Assembly: GCA_937974465.1 (NCBI GenBank)
Contig: CALJWY010000304.1
Location: 1-7,955 of the forward strand
DNA length: 7,955 bases
Source: an uncultured Lysobacterales bacterium
GTDB lineage: Bacteria > Pseudomonadota > Gammaproteobacteria > Xanthomonadales > SZUA-36
Reading direction: 5' to 3'
Every line of letters begins with the position of its first letter. Within the stretch, counting starts at the first letter, position 1. The position numbers were made by a program, and so were the translations under genes. A model generated the notes under the pieces. The model saw only the letters and a list, made by a program, of their open reading frames with translations. It was not told where the DNA came from and searched no databases. Below are positions 1 through 5,344 of this stretch, in pieces.

Positions 1-108
1 CACTTGATGTTGTAAGGACCCTTGTAGACTACAAGGTTGATAGGCCGGGTGTGGAAGTGCAGCAATGTATGAAGCTTACCGGTACTAATTGTCCGAGAGA
101 CTTGGTCA
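1..108 (+). rRNA. 23S ribosomal RNA, 3' end (partial)
   Basis: The 3' terminal part of large-subunit rRNA; the 5' part lies outside the window. The diagnostic stretch is GGTTGATAGGCCGGGTGTGG followed by ACCGGTACTAATTG and the final GAGACTTGGTCATA, which match the last helices of gammaproteobacterial 23S. The mature 3' end is placed near 108 by comparison with remembered gammaproteobacterial ends and could be off by several bases. It is followed on the same strand by 5S rRNA with no tRNA between them, the usual order at the end of an rRNA operon. Confidence 0.95.
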
Positions 109-173
109 TATAACACCAAAGTTCTACATTTCAGTTCAAAGACACACCGCTTTTGGCAGAACTCACTAATTCA

Positions 174-219
174 GGGCATAGGCTTCGGCTTATTCCCGAG
201 GTTGATGGAAACATCAACC
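174..219 (+). other. 23S-5S spacer with two tetraloop hairpins
   Basis: The 119-bp spacer between 23S and 5S contains two back-to-back hairpins. The first, 174-197, has GGG pairing with CCC, a short internal mismatch, then TAGGC and GCTTA arms (one G-T pair) closing a TTCG loop. The second, 200-219, is a perfect 8-bp stem, GGTTGATG with CATCAACC, closing a GAAA loop. Both loops are classic stable RNA tetraloops. They probably fold in the precursor transcript and frame the cleavage region upstream of 5S; that role is inferred. Just downstream GCCAG (221-225) could also pair with CTGGC (231-235), competing with 5S helix I. Confidence 0.7.
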
Positions 220-227
220 AGCCAGTT

Positions 228-346
228 TGCCTGGCGGCATTAGAGCATTAGAACCACCTGATCCCATTCCGAACTCAGCAGTGAAATGATGCATCGCCGA
301 TGGTAGTGTGGGGTTTCCCATGTGAGAGTAGGTCACTGCCAGGCAT
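228..346 (+). rRNA. rrf: 5S ribosomal RNA
   Basis: Complete 5S rRNA of about 119 nt. Helix I is formed by TGCCTGGC (228-235) and GCCAGGCA (338-345). The conserved internal segments CACCTGATCCCAT, CCGAACTCAG, GTGAAA, GCCGATGGTAGTGTGGGG and GAGAGTAGG are all present in order. It lies 119 bp after the 23S end and is followed within 10 bp by an intrinsic terminator, so it is the last gene of the rRNA operon. The sequence is typical of Gammaproteobacteria. The exact ends are set by helix I pairing and may vary by 1-2 nt. Confidence 0.97.
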
Positions 347-352
347 CAAACG

Positions 353-388
353 AAAAAGCCTCGCCCTTTTGGGCGGGGCTTTTTTTTT
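353..388 (+). terminator. Intrinsic terminator of the rRNA operon
   Basis: A GC-rich stem with AAAAGCC on the left and GGCTTTT on the right, an inner CGCCC/GGGCG stem, one T-G pair, a TTTT loop, then a run of nine T (380-388). It begins a few bases after 5S helix I and ends the rRNA transcript. Confidence 0.95.
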
Positions 389-447
389 GACGCCTCCCAG
401 TGAACTCTCACGTACCTGACTGAATTTAGGTTCTGTGGATTCATGAT

Positions 448-575
448 CGTTTCGTGCTCTCCGAAAGAACTGATCGCTCACGCGCATCCATGCGCTCCGC
501 GATTTACATACGTCCTGTATGCAACTGCCAGGCATCAAATAAGAAAGCCTCGTCCTTTGGACGGGGCTTTTTTTT
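448..575 (+). repeat. Dispersed repeat copy A: palindrome plus 5S tail and terminator
   Basis: First copy of an element also found at 3593-3780. It has four parts. (1) A 40-nt left block, 448-487, matching copy B at 34 of 40 positions. (2) A 17-nt block, 488-504, identical in both copies. The ends of blocks 1 and 2 form a stem: GATCGC with GCGATT outside, GCGCAT with ATGCGC inside, and a 2-nt CC loop. (3) A variable segment, 505-525, holding a small hairpin (CATAC/GTATG). (4) A 48-nt block, 526-573, identical in both copies, which starts with TGCCAGGCAT, the 3' end of 5S rRNA, and runs through a terminator. It looks like the tail of a 5S gene without its body, joined to a palindromic repeat. 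I know no name for this family. It may mark recombination between rRNA operon ends or a small mobilised repeat. Confidence 0.8.
544..575 (+). terminator. Terminator inside repeat copy A
   Basis: Twelve-pair stem AAAGCCTCGTCC / GGACGGGGCTTT with one T-G pair, a TTT loop and eight T in all (568-575), the last five of them beyond the stem. It is the counterpart of the true rRNA terminator, with the inner pairs changed from GCCC/GGGC to GTCC/GGAC so that pairing is kept. It would act as a back-up terminator behind the rRNA operon. Confidence 0.85.
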
Positions 576-655
576 GAGCCAAAGAAACAGCTGACAGATT
601 TCAAAGCAATTCACCCACAGCGATTTAAGATCTCAGCCCTTGTGCGCTGCAAGAC

Positions 656-686
656 TTCAAACGAATACTTTCAGTATTTGTTTGAG
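656..686. repeat. Imperfect inverted repeat / hairpin
   Basis: Arms 656-668 (TTCAAACGAATAC) and 674-686 (GTATTTGTTTGAG) pair along 13 positions with two G-T wobbles, around a 5-nt TTTCA loop. No T run follows either arm, so it is not an obvious terminator. It sits directly upstream of the transposase-like remnant and may be part of that degraded element, but this is not shown. Between 576 and 655 I see nothing else of note. Confidence 0.5.
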
Positions 687-721
687 CTACGGGATTGCCT
701 TCACACAATGTTCACTTGGCA

Positions 722-850
722 AAACAAAACTCCGCAGGAGTTTACGTGCGCCATCGGCCCGAAACCTCCTTGCTTTACCAGATTGTTCATGCGTACTGGC
801 CTGAGTTTCAGGCCGAGTTAGCTAACCATGGCAAGACATTACCAACATAC
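722..850 (+). pseudogene. Remnant of IS91-family-like transposase N-terminus
   Basis: An open frame here encodes VYVRHRPETSLLYQIVHAYW and then PEFQAELANHGKTLPTYV. From memory this resembles the start of IS91-family transposases, which open with an R-PE-TLLYQ-V----P-F---LA--G--LP-YV pattern and continue with an E(Y/F)LKCG-type segment and a zinc-binding cysteine region. After TYV (about 850) the resemblance stops and the frame ends at 943, so only about 45 of the roughly 400 residues of a full transposase remain. An AGGAG at 736-740 lies 5 bp before an in-frame GTG (746), which could be the original start. The replication-type catalytic tyrosines would lie far downstream and are absent. Assignment rests on recalled family pattern only; the frame could also be chance. 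Confidence 0.5.
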
Positions 851-1066
851 GTCAGAAGTGCCTCAAGTGGTTGCGCCGTCGCTGCCATAGTAGGCTGTCA
901 CGCTGATCGTGTTAATAAGGCCGTGAGTCAGCATAGCGAATAGTACGATGGCAATCTCAAGTAGTATCGCAGGTGTTGATTTAATTGGTATTGATTGAGG
1001 CCTTTTCTGTGATGGTTAATAGCGGCAGAGCATCTATGGTTGCCCCTCAATCGGTCGTGCGGTTTC
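851..1066. other. Intergenic stretch without recognised genes
   Basis: No convincing coding frame in either direction. An 8-bp perfect inverted repeat, GATTGAGG (993-1000) and CCTCAATC (1045-1052), is separated by 44 bp. It lies just past the 3' end of the minus-strand hydrolase gene, but it has no T run and is too loose to call a terminator. The rest shows nothing I can assign and may be decayed mobile-element DNA. Confidence 0.4.
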
Positions 1067-2479
1067 TTACTCGAATTTCCCTAACCACTTTTCGATGGCT
1101 TCCAGAACGTTCATGCTGATGGTTTCCTCAATCAGGGCATACTCGTTCACATCACCGGTTTTTGCAGTTTGGAACCTGTGATTGAGACCCGGGAAAATGT
1201 GTGTTGAAGAGCCATATTTCCCTCCGCCGATCGCCGCATGGATACCACTGACATTTTCGATCGCAGACACTTGAGAGTCCTTTTCCCCGTTCAAGATCAG
1301 AACAGGCAATTGCACCCGTGTCCAATAGGTTAGCGGGTTATCTTGGAGATGCGTTTTGAATGTTTCCTGGGCGGCGAATTCCGGGTTGAGGGTTCCGGTG
1401 CGCTCCACCCACTTGTTCACAACTTCTTTTTCTGTGCCCTGAAGATTCTCATAGAGTGTGTTCAGGGCCTGTAACCGGCTCTCCTCTGACAATTCTTTCA
1501 GGACAGTATCGTAGAATTTTTCGCTGAAGGACCTGAGATAGGGCAGGGTATTTTCCGGGGCGCCCCGGGCTGCAGGTTCGGTCTGGTCCTGTAAAACCAG
1601 GATGTCATAAATTGACATCCCCGGGCCACCCATCGAAATTATGGACGACAGCTCTGTTTGGGTCGCAAGCATGGAGGCAAGCAGGCTTCCCTCACTGTGG
1701 CCGATCACATGGATATTATTAGCCTGGATATTTTCGTGATTTTTTAAAAACTCAAGCGCAGCAAGATTGTCATTCACAAAATCCTTGATTTCGGCGGTGT
1801 GAAACTCTCCTGATGATTTGTAAACGCCGCGCTTATCCATACGCAGAACTGCATATCCGCGTTTCGACAGGTAATCGGCCATGACTTTGAATGTCCGGTG
1901 GCCTGAAAAATACGAGTCCCTGTGATTGGGGCCTGAGCCGGCGATGAGCAGTACGCCGGGTACCTGGTCTTTGCCTGTGGGAAGGGTCAATGTACCTGCA
2001 AGCCAGATTTTGTCTCTCTTATTATCAACCACAAGATCAAGGGCCTTGTAGCCGGAAATGTCTATCGGGGTCTGGCTACGCACTGTTTCAGGTAAATACC
2101 CCACCTTCACAAGAGGCAGGTCGAATGAGTTGTCTCCCTGGTGAAACAGGGCTGAGATTTGACGATTGTCGCTGTTGACAGTGCCGGTAATAGAAATGGG
2201 TGCTGCTGCGAGAGTTAGCTCCAGTTGATTGTCTGCCAAAGTGACACTGCCTACGGGGATGTAGCGTGTATCCTGATCCAGGCTGGCGACATTTCCACCC
2301 CAGCTATTATCGGCTTTTCTGAAGATTTCCACACCGATCCTGAGTTCCGGGCCATTGGGAATTTGCATTGTGCCTAGCCAACTTCCTTTGATGTCATCCA
2401 GGGTTTCAGCTGCAATGGCGGGTGCTACAGCAAGCAGCAGGGCGGCTATCCATATAACTTTTATTGCCTTGATGGGCAT
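1067..2479 (-). CDS. Exported alpha/beta hydrolase (esterase/S33-type fold)
   Basis: A 470-residue protein with an N-terminal signal peptide (hydrophobic IWIAALLLAVAPAIA, likely cut near residue 23-24), so it acts in the periplasm or outside. Residues about 30-125 form a beta-rich domain. Residues about 150-470 are an alpha/beta hydrolase: oxyanion-region GSGP at 181-184, DKRG at 215-218, nucleophile elbow GHSEG with Ser262, acid Asp401 in LILNGEKD, and His434 in GLNHRF. The triad is complete, so it should be active. Two-domain proteins of this kind are usually called alpha/beta hydrolase, with esterases such as EstD as relatives; the substrate cannot be read from sequence. AGGA (minus strand, 2487-2490) lies 7 bp before the ATG. 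It is divergent from padR, and its promoter region carries an inverted repeat, so repression by that PadR protein is likely. Peptidase activity is an alternative to esterase activity. Confidence 0.9.
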   Translation of the reverse strand: MPIKAIKVIWIAALLLAVAPAIAAETLDDIKGSWLGTMQIPNGPELRIGVEIFRKADNSWGGNVASLDQDTRYIPVGSVTLADNQLELTLAAAPISITGTVNSDNRQISALFHQGDNSFDLPLVKVGYLPETVRSQTPIDISGYKALDLVVDNKRDKIWLAGTLTLPTGKDQVPGVLLIAGSGPNHRDSYFSGHRTFKVMADYLSKRGYAVLRMDKRGVYKSSGEFHTAEIKDFVNDNLAALEFLKNHENIQANNIHVIGHSEGSLLASMLATQTELSSIISMGGPGMSIYDILVLQDQTEPAARGAPENTLPYLRSFSEKFYDTVLKELSEESRLQALNTLYENLQGTEKEVVNKWVERTGTLNPEFAAQETFKTHLQDNPLTYWTRVQLPVLILNGEKDSQVSAIENVSGIHAAIGGGKYGSSTHIFPGLNHRFQTAKTGDVNEYALIEETISMNVLEAIEKWLGKFE

Positions 2480-2521
2480 GGTGTTGTCCTTTTGTTACCA
2501 CTGGAAAATTGTTATGCTAGA

Positions 2522-2540
2522 TACATAGTAATGCTAGGTA
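2522..2540. promoter_or_regulatory. Probable PadR operator 1 (imperfect inverted repeat)
   Basis: TACATAG, 5-bp spacer, CTAGGTA: the same 19-bp layout as the perfect copy at 2559-2577 with one arm mismatch. It lies over the best -10 candidate of the hydrolase promoter. Two copies of one palindrome in the gap between padR and a divergent gene fit autoregulation plus control of the neighbour. Binding is inferred, not shown. Confidence 0.6.
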
Positions 2541-2551
2541 ATATAGCTCAA
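2522..2551 (-). promoter_or_regulatory. Candidate promoter of the alpha/beta hydrolase
   Basis: On the minus strand TTGAGC (2546-2551) and TATGTA (2522-2527) are separated by 18 bp, a fair sigma-70 pair placed about 40 bp upstream of the start codon. The -10 falls inside operator 1. Matches are partial, so this is a candidate only. Confidence 0.35.
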
Positions 2552-2558
2552 TATACAC

Positions 2559-2577
2559 TACATAGCAATACTATGTA
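2559..2577. promoter_or_regulatory. Probable PadR operator 2 (perfect inverted repeat)
   Basis: TACATAG, 5-bp spacer CAATA, CTATGTA: a perfect palindrome with 7-bp arms, centred 37 bp from operator 1. It overlaps the most -10-like sequence upstream of padR (TACTAT, 2569-2574), for which I find no good -35. PadR proteins bind as dimers to AT-rich inverted repeats of about this size, which fits. Confidence 0.65.
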
Positions 2578-2637
2578 ATAATAAATGTTGAATCCGACAG
2601 GCTCCCGCGGGAAGAAACAGGAAAGATGAGCAGGTAA

Positions 2638-2988
2638 ATGACACTAACATCCGACCAGGTGATTGAGCGATGGGTTCCGCAGTTTAAAAAGGGACTGCTG
2701 GAGTTCATTATTTTGCTGAAACTACAAGATGGGTTGATCTACGGTTATGAGATGGCAGTGGAAATCAAGAGGATCACGTCAATCGAGCTTGCTGAAGGCA
2801 CCTTGTACCCGTTATTGAACAGGTTAAAACGTGATGGTTTGGTTGATGCAGAGTGGCAAACAGAAGAAACAGGACCACCGCGCAAGTATTACCAGATCAC
2901 GGCGAAGGGCGCTGAGACGCTTGAAAAGATGAAAGAATACTGGACGAAAACCCATATTTCAGTTTTACAAATGGTTGATCCCTCATGA
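2638..2988 (+). CDS. PadR-family transcriptional regulator
   Basis: A 116-residue PadR protein of the short type: an N-terminal winged helix-turn-helix followed by a short helical dimerisation end. Helix 1 spans roughly 15-35 (KKGLLEFIILLKLQDG) and is followed by YGYEMA. The recognition-helix signature EGTLYPLLNRLKRDGLV is at 53-69, and the wing GPPRKYYQIT at 79-88. All hallmark PadR positions are present. The ATG at 2638 is chosen because the ATG at 2626 runs at once into a stop; an AGGAAAG lies 12 bp upstream and a closer AGG 3 bp upstream. Its stop overlaps the next gene by ATGA, giving translational coupling. It most likely represses its own operon and the divergent hydrolase through the 2522-2577 palindromes. 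The ligand or signal is unknown; the co-encoded HAAS protein is the obvious candidate for transmitting it. Confidence 0.93.
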   Translation: MTLTSDQVIERWVPQFKKGLLEFIILLKLQDGLIYGYEMAVEIKRITSIELAEGTLYPLLNRLKRDGLVDAEWQTEETGPPRKYYQITAKGAETLEKMKEYWTKTHISVLQMVDPS

Positions 2989-3590
2989 AACAAGAATTTC
3001 CGATAACGAGCAATGTCGCACAAAAGGTTTGGGATAATTTTGAACGCGATCTTCTTCACAGGTTAAAAAGCCTTCCAGAGCCTGACCGTACTGAAATATC
3101 TCTGGAAATATTGAGTCACCTGTTCTACAGCGCACAAAATGATCCTGCACTGTCGGAAGAAGAGAGGTACTTGAATGCGATAGAACGGCTTGGCTCGCCA
3201 GATAAATATCTGAAACCCCTCGTTGATGACATCCTGCTCTATAACAGCCTCGATAAAGGAAACCCGGTTGCCGTAGTCGGCAGTCTCCAAAAGCTGGCAT
3301 CGCGGGGTTTGTTACATATATTGGGTACCTTCATCCTGGGTTTTGGGTATTTCACGGTGATTATGCTTTTTATAATGGCCGTTCTTCACATGGTTGACCC
3401 CGGTGTGGGTGTGTGGACCCACCAGGATGGAAACATATCCTTCTCATTTTCAGCCCAGCCTGATTCGGTGCAGTGGATACCGGCGTATTTTACCCCGGTA
3501 GGCATTGCCATAAGCTGTGCAGGATACTGGTTCTTAAACCGGGTTCTGCGGATGTTTGTTTCCTTGAACAGGGCCGACAAGAAAAGCTAG
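2985..3590 (+). CDS. HAAS-like domain membrane protein, PadR partner
   Basis: A 201-residue protein. Residues about 19-80 are helical and charged: RDLLHRLKSLPEPDRTEI, then EILSHLFYSA, then YLNAIERLGSPDKYLKPLV. This layout, with a leucine-rich start, LP--DR-EI, a central H, and LG-P at the end, is that of the HAAS/DUF1700 signalling domain, which commonly accompanies PadR regulators. Two hydrophobic membrane segments follow, at about 108-136 and 164-192, with a roughly 25-residue polar loop between them. The HAAS-like part is therefore probably cytoplasmic, with the loop on the periplasmic side. The gene starts in the ATGA overlap with padR and has no clear ribosome binding site of its own. 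It likely conveys an envelope signal to PadR or modulates it; that is inferred from family pairing. The stop is followed 2 bp later by repeat copy B, which carries the operon terminator. Confidence 0.75.
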   Translation: MKQEFPITSNVAQKVWDNFERDLLHRLKSLPEPDRTEISLEILSHLFYSAQNDPALSEEERYLNAIERLGSPDKYLKPLVDDILLYNSLDKGNPVAVVGSLQKLASRGLLHILGTFILGFGYFTVIMLFIMAVLHMVDPGVGVWTHQDGNISFSFSAQPDSVQWIPAYFTPVGIAISCAGYWFLNRVLRMFVSLNRADKKS

Positions 3591-3592
3591 AG

Positions 3593-3780
3593 CGTTTCGT
3601 GCATACCGAACCACCTGATCGCTCACGCGCATACCCCAGGGCAGCTTCTCGACTGGCTGACCCCAGTCTCACCTCCTCCATGCGCTCCGCGATTCACCTA
3701 CATCTATGCAGGCGAGTGCCAGGCATCAAATAAGAAAGCCTCGTCCTTTGGACGGGGCTTTTTTGATACCTCCCAGTGAA
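3593..3780 (+). repeat. Dispersed repeat copy B: palindrome plus 5S tail and terminator
   Basis: Second copy of the element at 448-575. Left block 3593-3632 matches copy A at 34 of 40 positions, 3678-3694 matches 17 of 17, and 3717-3764 matches 48 of 48. Two differences stand out. A 45-bp insert (3633-3677) sits at the tip of the GATCGC/GCGAT stem and carries its own hairpin, GACTGG (3651-3656) with CCAGTC (3663-3668). The variable segment (3695-3716) has a different small palindrome, CCTACAT/ATGCAGG, in place of the CATAC/GTATG of copy A. Past the terminator, CCTCCCAGTGAA (3769-3780) also occurs after the true 5S terminator (393-404) but not after copy A. So copy B combines features from both places, as expected if it derives from the end of an rRNA operon. 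There is no 5S body, only its last 10 nt. Confidence 0.8.
3735..3764 (+). terminator. Terminator in repeat copy B, ending the padR-HAAS operon
   Basis: The same 12-pair stem as in copy A (AAAGCCTCGTCC / GGACGGGGCTTT, TTT loop) with six T (3759-3764). It is the first strong terminator after the HAAS gene, 145 bp past its stop codon. Confidence 0.85.
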
Positions 3781-4047
3781 ACGTTGGCCAGTTTGCGCGG
3801 AATTCCACTTGAACAACCGGTGTGAGGGGTTGTTTGGTACTTTGAGTTATAAGTGAAGATAGTGTTTATTTTAGTTGTACTCCCGGATTTATTTCTGGGC
3901 GTTGGTTTCCATTGAAACCATCCATGACTTACGGCGGTCGTTCGGGTGAATTAATGTGGTTATTGTCTTCTATAGCTTTTCTGGGTGCTTGTTTGAATAA
4001 AATTGGTCTGCCCCTTTGTGAAATAAAAACCTGGTTCGAGGTAAGCA
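3781..4047 (+). other. Leader region upstream of the DUF418 gene
   Basis: Together with repeat copy B this makes a gap of 457 bp between genes. Two hairpins are visible: AACAACC (3812-3818) with GGTTGTT (3828-3834), and TGGTTTC (3903-3909) with GAAACCA (3914-3920) around a CATT loop. Neither has a T run. A weak sigma-70-like pair, TTGAGT (3842-3847) and TTTATT (3865-3870) with 17-bp spacing, could start the DUF418 transcript. A 48-codon frame, 3924-4070, with a short hydrophobic stretch overlaps the DUF418 start out of frame and has no ribosome binding site. Confidence 0.35.
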
Positions 4048-5274
4048 ATGGCAAGTCAAACGCTGGATAACAACCGCATACATATCATCGATGCCTTTCG
4101 TGGCTTTGCACTGATGGGAATCGTGCTCGTGCACATGGTCGAGCAGTTCCTGGCGGCTGCACCAACACAGGAGATCAGGGCAGGCATGGTCCAGGGACCA
4201 TTGGACCAAGTGGTTGAAGTGTTTTTGATGCTGTTCGTCCGCGGCAAGTTCTTTGCGATGTTTTCATTCCTGTTCGGATTGAGCTTTTTTATCCAGATGG
4301 ATCGGGCGGCAAAGGGTGGAGTTGACTATCAGGGCCGATTTCTCTGGCGGGTCTCGCTTTTGCTGGTGATTGGTTACATACACTCCCTGTTCTATCGTGG
4401 TGACATCCTGACCATTTACGCGATACTGGCATTCGTGCTGGTTCCTTTCTACCGGGTTGGTGACAAGTACCTGCTCACCTTCGCGGCAATCTTGCTGCTG
4501 GGGGCAGGGCGCTACCGGGTGTTTGCAGTCTACGGGGGTGGAACGATACTCCCCTTCGGAGGCGGGGAGGCCGAGCTTCCCCATAACGTGGCTTATTACG
4601 ATGCCTTGCTGTCCGGTTCTCTCATGGATGTGTTCTCTCAGAATGCGGTGTATGGCCACCTGTCAAAACTCGAATTTCAGATCAATACGTTTGGTCGCTG
4701 GTACCAGACGTTTGCCTTCTTCCTGCTCGGCCTTTGGGCCGGACGGCTGCGGTTGTTCGAGAGGCTCGACGAACTTCATCCGCGTATTAAAAAGGCACTG
4801 ATAGTGAGCGCCAGTATCACCCTCCTGTTTGTGGTCCTGACGACCGTGCTGTTTGGAATCGCAAATGAGGGCCAACGCGACCAGATCGACACCTGGGTGT
4901 TGATGTTTGCATTTACCAGTTTGGACCTGTTCAACTGCGCGCTCGCGACCGTGTTGCTGTGTTCCTTCGTGTTGCTCTACCGGCGCAAGAGCTGGGGGCG
5001 TATCCTCAGCAAACTGGCGCCCTATGGTAGAACCGCGTTGACCAATTACGTGTTCCAGACACTGGTCGGCACGTTCCTGTTTTACAACTATGGTTTGGGC
5101 CTGTTGGGTGCGGTGTCGAATTCCCAGGCACTCGGCATTGGCATCCTGGTGATCGCATTTCAAATCTGGTTAAGCGCATTATGGCTACGATATTTTCGCT
5201 ATGGTCCCCTCGAGTGGTTGTGGCGGTCAGGCACCCGGCTCAGTTGGCAGCCCCTGGTGCGACAGCCCGTTTAG
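4048..5274 (+). CDS. DUF418 (YeiB-like) multi-pass membrane protein
   Basis: A 408-residue inner-membrane protein of the DUF418/YeiB family, related to membrane acyltransferases. Family marks in order: RIHIIDAFRGFALMGIVLVH at 11-30, KFFAMFSFLFGLSFF at 67-81, the charged motif H-x4-RGDILTIYAILAF at 112-129, and the C-terminal DUF418 segment from about 240 with PYGRTALTNYVFQT (325-338) and YGPLEWLWR (385-393). The remainder is a series of about ten hydrophobic helices. Length is normal for the family. The ATG at 4048 has GAGGT 5 bp upstream. The family is thought to transfer acyl groups to exported or cell-surface molecules, but substrates are mostly unknown. The polysaccharide deacetylase gene follows after 70 bp on the same strand, so the two may be co-transcribed and act on a common glycan; that is inference. 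Confidence 0.9.
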   Translation: MASQTLDNNRIHIIDAFRGFALMGIVLVHMVEQFLAAAPTQEIRAGMVQGPLDQVVEVFLMLFVRGKFFAMFSFLFGLSFFIQMDRAAKGGVDYQGRFLWRVSLLLVIGYIHSLFYRGDILTIYAILAFVLVPFYRVGDKYLLTFAAILLLGAGRYRVFAVYGGGTILPFGGGEAELPHNVAYYDALLSGSLMDVFSQNAVYGHLSKLEFQINTFGRWYQTFAFFLLGLWAGRLRLFERLDELHPRIKKALIVSASITLLFVVLTTVLFGIANEGQRDQIDTWVLMFAFTSLDLFNCALATVLLCSFVLLYRRKSWGRILSKLAPYGRTALTNYVFQTLVGTFLFYNYGLGLLGAVSNSQALGIGILVIAFQIWLSALWLRYFRYGPLEWLWRSGTRLSWQPLVRQPV

Positions 5275-5344
5275 TCCCGGTATCGTGTAATATGCACGAC
5301 CGACCGTCTTTTGCTTCCACAGACGGATATGCCGGGAAGGTGTG

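Noticed and set aside
109..227. tRNA gene in the 23S-5S spacer
   Set aside because: There is no cloverleaf, no GGTTCGA-type T-loop and too little room. The spacer is accounted for by the two hairpins.
275..604. Minus-strand 109-residue open frame
   Set aside because: It is antisense to 5S rRNA and to both terminators. Its internally repeated peptide (RLxxLMPGS) is just the repeated 5S tail read backwards.
863..1008. Minus-strand frame with a hydrophobic stretch (AILLEIAIVLFAMLTHGLIN)
   Set aside because: There is no start codon with a ribosome binding site, the only internal ATG leaves 23 residues, and no family is recognised.
2603..2612. Perfect palindrome TCCCGCGGGA upstream of padR
   Set aside because: It is a single short GC-rich palindrome unlike the two matching AT-rich ones nearby, and its placement close to the start codon does not clearly mark an operator.
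4264..5163. Long minus-strand frames inside the DUF418 gene
   Set aside because: They are rich in Gln, His and Pro, as expected for the reverse of membrane-helix codons. They lack starts with binding sites and overlap a clearly real gene.
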